NCBI GenBank assembly: GCA_037969115.1
Contig: JBBKWQ010000324.1
Location: 1-28,481, forward strand
DNA length: 28,481 nucleotides
Origin: JBBKWQ01 sp037969115
Lineage (GTDB): Bacteria; Actinomycetota; Acidimicrobiia; Acidimicrobiales; Ilumatobacteraceae
Direction: 5' to 3'
Shown: one piece after another, positions 25,254-28,481 of the stretch
Layout of the letters: the number at the start of each line of letters is the position of its first letter
Position numbering within the stretch: position 1 is the stretch's first letter
The notes under the pieces: generated by a model
The model's database searches: none
Seen by the model: only the letters and a program-made list of their open reading frames with translations
What the model was told of the DNA's origin: nothing
Translations under genes and position numbers: made by a program

Positions 25254-25278
25254 CCTGACCTCGGGCATCATGGTCAGG
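25254..25278. terminator. Possible bidirectional terminator
   Basis: CCTGACC (25254-25260) pairs with GGTCAGG (25272-25278) around an 11-base loop between two convergent genes, overlapping the end of the sigma factor gene. The stem is modest. Confidence 0.4.
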
Positions 25279-26026
25279 ACGAGTCGGTGAGGCCTTCGAC
25301 TACGTGGCGATTCAGCTCGGCGAGGCTTGCGGCGATCAACCGGCCGACGTGCGCCTGGCTGGTTCCGATTCGCGCTGCGATCTGCGCCTGTGACAAGTCT
25401 TCGACAAACCGCATCTCCAGAATCGTTCGCTGTCGCGACGGCAGACGCTTAAGCAGCGAGGACAGCACGTCGCGGTCGAGGACGTCATCGAACGCCACAT
25501 CCACAGAAGGCACCCGACCGGAATCAGCCGTGTCGATGGTGCGGGTCCGGTAAGCGTTGCTTGCTTCCAACGCCTCGATCACCCAGTCGGTCGGCAAGTC
25601 CATTCGTGTGGCGATCTCCGACGCCCGCGGCGAACGGCCGAGTCCACGCGACAAATCCTCGCGGGCCGTTGTCACGGCACCCGCCAGGTCCTTGGCGCGG
25701 CGCGGAACGTGGACACCCCACGTGCGGTCTCGGAAGTGCCGACGCAGTTCGCCCATGATCGTGGGCGTCGCATAGGCCCCGAACTGGACGTGGCGGTCCG
25801 GATCGAAACGCTGGATCGCCTTGAGCAGACCGATCCGCGCCTCCTGGAGGAGGTCGTCGAACGGCTCGCCACGGTCCGAGAAGCGTCTCGCACTACGTGT
25901 GGCGAGCCAATCGGTTTCGGCCGCGATCTCATCCCTGAGTTGCTGGTCGTGCGACACCGAATAGCGAGACAGAGCATCTCTGAGCCTCTCTTCATCCGCC
26001 TCGGAGGTGAACACATCCCGTTTCAT
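25274..26026 (-). CDS. RNA polymerase sigma factor, SigB/SigF/SigG family, 250 aa
   Basis: Region 2 is clear (DDLLQEARIGLLKAIQRFD, then FGAYATPTIMGELRRHFRD and WGVHVPRRAKDL), region 3 follows (RSPRASEIATRMDLP), and region 4 carries the -35 helix-turn-helix (LPSRQRTILEMRF, then LSQAQIAARIGTSQAHVGRL). The order and the VPRR segment are typical of the general-stress/sporulation SigB-SigF group. ATG 26026 is the best start though it lacks a good ribosome site; the open frame to 26131 does not look coding. No anti-sigma or anti-anti-sigma gene is adjacent, which is unusual for this group. Two promoters of its expected type lie just beyond the convergent neighbour. Confidence 0.93.
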   Translation of the reverse strand: MKRDVFTSEADEERLRDALSRYSVSHDQQLRDEIAAETDWLATRSARRFSDRGEPFDDLLQEARIGLLKAIQRFDPDRHVQFGAYATPTIMGELRRHFRDRTWGVHVPRRAKDLAGAVTTAREDLSRGLGRSPRASEIATRMDLPTDWVIEALEASNAYRTRTIDTADSGRVPSVDVAFDDVLDRDVLSSLLKRLPSRQRTILEMRFVEDLSQAQIAARIGTSQAHVGRLIAASLAELNRHVVEGLTDSS

Positions 26027-26564
26027 TCGAGTGTTGGGTCCGCTAGCGCAGCACCTGCGACAAGGAGGGTTCGGGCGGCACGCGAAGGTAGACCGGGCCG
26101 ATCGGCGTCGCGCCCACGACTCGCTCACCATGTTCCGACTCGGTCACCACGACCTACCTTTCTCACCAAACCCAGCGGTCGGCCCGCTGCGCGGGCGACT
26201 CGACCGCAGCATGCCACAGCTCCTGGCCCGTCGTGGTGAGGTAATCGGTCAGCCGATGGCCGGCTGCCGATCGCGGGGTTCGAGGTCGCGGCCCCGGCGA
26301 CGGCTTTGCTTCCGCGAGTCGTGGCCAGAGGATGCCATCGGCGGCGCTCTCTACTGGTCAGTGGGTCGAGCGAGTGGTGCCGGAGCGCCCGCGATATCGG
26401 TCCCGATAGGCCTGTCAGGGGGTCGGGATATGCGTTGGCGTGCAGGTCGGTGGCCGACTTGGCGCCGGGGCGACACTCCTGGCCCCTCGCTGCAGCTGAA
26501 AGACGCGTCAGCGATCAGTGCTGCGGTACTTGCCAATTTTCTTGGACGCGATCCGCCGTCGCAT
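26027..26564. other. Intergenic region without a convincing gene
   Basis: 538 bp between the sigma factor start and the oxidoreductase stop. No open frame here has a start with a ribosome site or protein-like composition. It contains a 10-bp inverted repeat (TCACCACGAC at 26144-26153 and GTCGTGGTGA at 26230-26239) and a short palindrome TATCGG-TC-CCGATA (26395-26408). The sigma gene promoter should be here but I cannot pick it out. It may hold decayed sequence. Confidence 0.5.
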
Positions 26565-27635
26565 TCAGGAGTCATGGACGTCTCCATCGGTGCGGACGAC
26601 GATGACGGACTTGCCGCGTGTCGCGCCTGCTTCCATCTGGCGGATTGCGTCGGCGGTGTCCTCGAGGGTGAAGCGTTGGCCGACGGCAGGGACGACGTCA
26701 CCGGTCTGGATGAACTCGGCGAGCCGCTCGATGATCGAGTGGGCTTCCTTGCTGATGAACGTCGTGAGGCGCTGTTTGGTGAACGGCGAGAGCAGCATCG
26801 CTCGAAGCTGTCGGCCGACACCGCCGGTCCAACGGCCTCCGTCCTCGCCGCCGACGATCACGAGGGTTCCTCGGCTGGTGAGGGCCCGGCGGAGCCGGCG
26901 GACCGGTGTGCGGCCGCCGACGTCGATGATCAGGTCGTACTGCCGGGCGCCGTCGGTGGGGTCTTCGGTCGTGTAGTCGACGACGTGATCGGCGCCGAGC
27001 GCACGGACGAGGTCGAGCTTGGCCGTGCTGGCAACGCCGGTGACCTCGGCGCCAAGTGCCTTGGCCACCTGTACGGCGAACGTGCCGACGCCGCCGGAAG
27101 CGCCGATCACCAGCACGTCCTGGCCGGCCTGCAGCTTGCCGACGTCGGTCAGTGCCTGCAGTGCGGTGATGCCGGAGATGGCCGACGCAGCGGCTTGCTC
27201 GAACGTGGCGGTGCTCGGCTTGAGGGCGAGCTTGTCCTGCTTGGCGGCGGCGTACTCGGCGAACGAGCCGGTGGCGATGCCGAACACGTCGTCGCCGGGG
27301 GAGAAGCGGGTGACGTCCGATCCGACTGCGACCACGCGACCGGCGACGTCGAGGCCCTGGATCGGCTGTTTCGGCTTCGTCAGCCCGAACCCGGCGATCC
27401 GGATCAGGTAGGGGGTGCCGGTCATCAGGTGCCAGACACCCCGATCGACACCTGCGGCGTACACCTCGATCAACACCTCGTCGGTGGCGATCGCCGGTCG
27501 GTCGACGAGTTCCAACTCGAGCTGGTCGGCAGACCCGTACGAGCGCTGCACGATCGCCCGCATCGTCGCCGGCTGGTCGTCGGTGGAGGTGGTCGAGTTG
27601 GTCGGGTTGGTCGGGTGGGTCGTTGTGCTCGTCAT
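26565..27635 (-). CDS. Zinc-independent MDR alcohol dehydrogenase/quinone oxidoreductase, 356 aa
   Basis: From residue ~25 (MRAIVQRSYGSA) the protein is a medium-chain dehydrogenase/reductase: a GroES-like N-terminal domain (EVLIEVYAAGVDRGVWHLM), the GLDVAGRVVAVG segment, and a Rossmann domain with the nucleotide loop VIGASGGVGTFAVQVAKALG. The Cys/His/Asp zinc ligands of classical alcohol dehydrogenases are absent, so it is an NAD(P)H-dependent quinone- or enone-type reductase. The start at ATG 27635 is backed by GAGGA 9 bp upstream; the first ~24 residues are a Thr/Pro/Asn-rich repeat tail unusual for the family. It is divergent from a TetR gene, with shared operators, so it is probably induced by a reactive or toxic compound. 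Confidence 0.92.
   Translation of the reverse strand: MTSTTTHPTNPTNSTTSTDDQPATMRAIVQRSYGSADQLELELVDRPAIATDEVLIEVYAAGVDRGVWHLMTGTPYLIRIAGFGLTKPKQPIQGLDVAGRVVAVGSDVTRFSPGDDVFGIATGSFAEYAAAKQDKLALKPSTATFEQAAASAISGITALQALTDVGKLQAGQDVLVIGASGGVGTFAVQVAKALGAEVTGVASTAKLDLVRALGADHVVDYTTEDPTDGARQYDLIIDVGGRTPVRRLRRALTSRGTLVIVGGEDGGRWTGGVGRQLRAMLLSPFTKQRLTTFISKEAHSIIERLAEFIQTGDVVPAVGQRFTLEDTADAIRQMEAGATRGKSVIVVRTDGDVHDS
27592..27627. repeat. Four imperfect 9-bp tandem repeats in the MDR 5' coding end
   Basis: The units GTCGAGTTG, GTCGGGTTG, GTCGGGTGG and GTCGTTGTG lie head to tail. They encode three-residue steps in the Thr/Pro/Asn/Ser-rich start of the oxidoreductase, ahead of its conserved domain. Copy number changes would keep the reading frame. 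Confidence 0.6.
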
Positions 27636-27672
27636 GGTGTTGTTCCTCGTGTTGGTCCTTGCTTCCGTCGAC

Positions 27673-27685
27673 CGTACTTAGTACG
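27673..27685. promoter_or_regulatory. TetR operator, copy 1
   Basis: CGTACTTAGTACG is a perfect 13-bp palindrome around a central base. It is identical to copy 2, whose centre lies 34 bp away, in the gap between the divergent MDR and TetR genes. Confidence 0.75.
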
Positions 27686-27706
27686 ATCCCGCTGCAGGAC
27701 GATAGT

Positions 27707-27719
27707 CGTACTTAGTACG
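27707..27719. promoter_or_regulatory. TetR operator, copy 2
   Basis: This is the second CGTACTTAGTACG, 17 bp before the GGAGA ribosome site of the TetR gene. With the flanking bases the two copies are mirror images, so the whole region is symmetric and could block both divergent promoters. Confidence 0.75.
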
Positions 27720-27748
27720 GTTGTCAATCGTGAATGGAGAGTTTCCTG

Positions 27749-28459
27749 ATGTCGCCAACCACTGACACGTCAGCGACCACCGTCAACGAGGCACCAGAGG
27801 CGGCCGTCTCGACGCGGCCGGCCCTCAATCGAGTTCGAGTGGTCGCTGCCGCGGTGGCGCTCGCCGACGTGATCGGGGTCGATGCGTTGACGATCCGGAA
27901 GTTGGCTGTCGAGCTCGATGTGAAGCCGATGACGATCTACCACCACGTCCCCAACAAGGAGGCGATCATCGACGGCATGGTCGACCTGGTCTTCGGCGAG
28001 ATCGACCTGCCACCAACTGACCTCGACTGGAAGCGGGCGATGCGGCAGCGAGCGGCGTCGGCGCGCGTCGTGTTGGCCCGGCATCCCTGGGCGGCTCCGC
28101 TGATGGAATCGCGTACCTCGCCAGGGCCGGCGACGTTGCGCCATCACGACGCCGTGCTCGGGTGCCTGAGCGCCGGCGGCTTCTCGATCGAGATGACCGC
28201 CCACGCCTACGCCGTGATCGATGCCTTCGTCTACGGGTTCGCACTGCAGGAGGCGAGCCTTCCGGCCACCGCCGGTGACGAGATGGCCGATCTCGCCCAG
28301 ACGATGACCGCCCTCATGCCCGAGGGTGAGTACCCGAACCTCGTCGAGTTCACCACCGAACACGTCCTGCGACCTGGCTACGACTTCGGCCGTGAATTCG
28401 ACTTCGGCATCGACCTCATCCTCGACGGCCTCGACGCAGCCGCGGCCGCTGCCCGGTGA
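27749..28459 (+). CDS. TetR-family transcriptional regulator, 236 aa
   Basis: An N-terminal helix-turn-helix sits at residues ~27-75 (LTIRKLAVELDVKPMTIYHH, then VPNKEAIIDGM), in the TetR pattern. A helical ligand-binding domain follows, of the TetR C-terminal type (FDFGIDLILDGLDAA near the end). ATG 27749 with GGAGA 8 bp upstream is preferred over ATG 27734. It is divergent from the MDR gene and separated from it by two identical palindromes, so it most likely represses both itself and the reductase until its ligand binds. The ligand is unknown. Confidence 0.95.
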   Translation: MSPTTDTSATTVNEAPEAAVSTRPALNRVRVVAAAVALADVIGVDALTIRKLAVELDVKPMTIYHHVPNKEAIIDGMVDLVFGEIDLPPTDLDWKRAMRQRAASARVVLARHPWAAPLMESRTSPGPATLRHHDAVLGCLSAGGFSIEMTAHAYAVIDAFVYGFALQEASLPATAGDEMADLAQTMTALMPEGEYPNLVEFTTEHVLRPGYDFGREFDFGIDLILDGLDAAAAAAR

Positions 28460-28481
28460 GCCAGGGACGCAGGTCTTCGAG

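Noticed and set aside
26144..26239. 10-bp inverted repeat separated by 76 bp
   Set aside because: Too far apart for an operator or terminator and not linked to any gene boundary; likely chance.
26007..27749. 580-codon plus-strand frame across the sigma/MDR gap and the MDR gene
   Set aside because: No ribosome site; the composition in the gap is not protein-like and the rest is the antisense of a clear MDR gene.
1..28481. tRNA, rRNA, CRISPR arrays, insertion sequences, attachment sites
   Set aside because: No cloverleaf-like sequence, regular spaced repeats, transposase or integrase was found by reading both strands.

Overview
The window is GC-rich, with mostly tightly packed genes, frequent GTG/TTG starts, ATGA/GTGA start-stop overlaps, an IclR and a TetR regulator, a SigB/SigF-type stress sigma factor, and many small membrane proteins. 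This fits a high-GC Actinomycetota chromosome. Acidimicrobiia (Ilumatobacter-like) is my best guess from protein style only; no rRNA or tRNA gene is present to test it.

Left half (1-13709, minus strand): five consecutive genes separated by 2-4 bp or overlapping by 4 bp. Read 5' to 3' they are: a 386-421 aa protein with a possible caspase/DUF4347-like His...Cys arrangement; a 1138 aa beta-rich protein that I recognise as DUF6603-like; a 1107 aa protein with a central transmembrane hairpin; an 1846 aa protein with an N-terminal coiled coil; and a further gene that leaves the window after 52 codons. None has a clear signal peptide, and none belongs to a pathway I can name. This is the main candidate for an undescribed system: about 13.5 kb of single-unit coding for very large, unannotated proteins. 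A nested palindrome lies just upstream.

13710-16400: a secreted subtilisin-like protease (minus), followed by a strong hairpin that separates it from the giant-protein operon. Divergent from it is a small secreted protein (plus) with its own terminator.

16544-20130: a catabolic locus. An IclR regulator is divergent from a class II aldolase, a gamma-butyrobetaine-hydroxylase-like 2-oxoglutarate dioxygenase and an enolase-superfamily gene (MR/MLE type) that is broken by deletion and frame changes. A 17-bp quasi-palindrome in the 59-bp divergent gap is the likely IclR operator.

20209-23446 (minus): a 12-helix membrane protein resembling heme-copper oxidase subunit I, preceded by a cytochrome c lipoprotein, and upstream of those a nucleoside hydrolase that has lost its N-terminal metal-binding motif and carries a frameshift.

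23634-26026: a stress-type cluster. It has two overlapping tiny proteins, a DUF6131-like 51 aa membrane protein driven by a very good SigB/SigF-type promoter (GTTT-N16-GGGTAT) placed so that the mRNA would be leaderless, a 191 aa four-helix membrane protein, and a SigB/SigF-family sigma factor.

26565-28459: a zinc-independent MDR oxidoreductase divergent from a TetR regulator. Two identical 13-bp palindromes 34 bp apart sit between them. Nearly all long ORFs on the opposite strand of the giant genes are GC-rich shadow frames and were left out. No tRNA, rRNA, CRISPR array, insertion sequence or prophage was seen.
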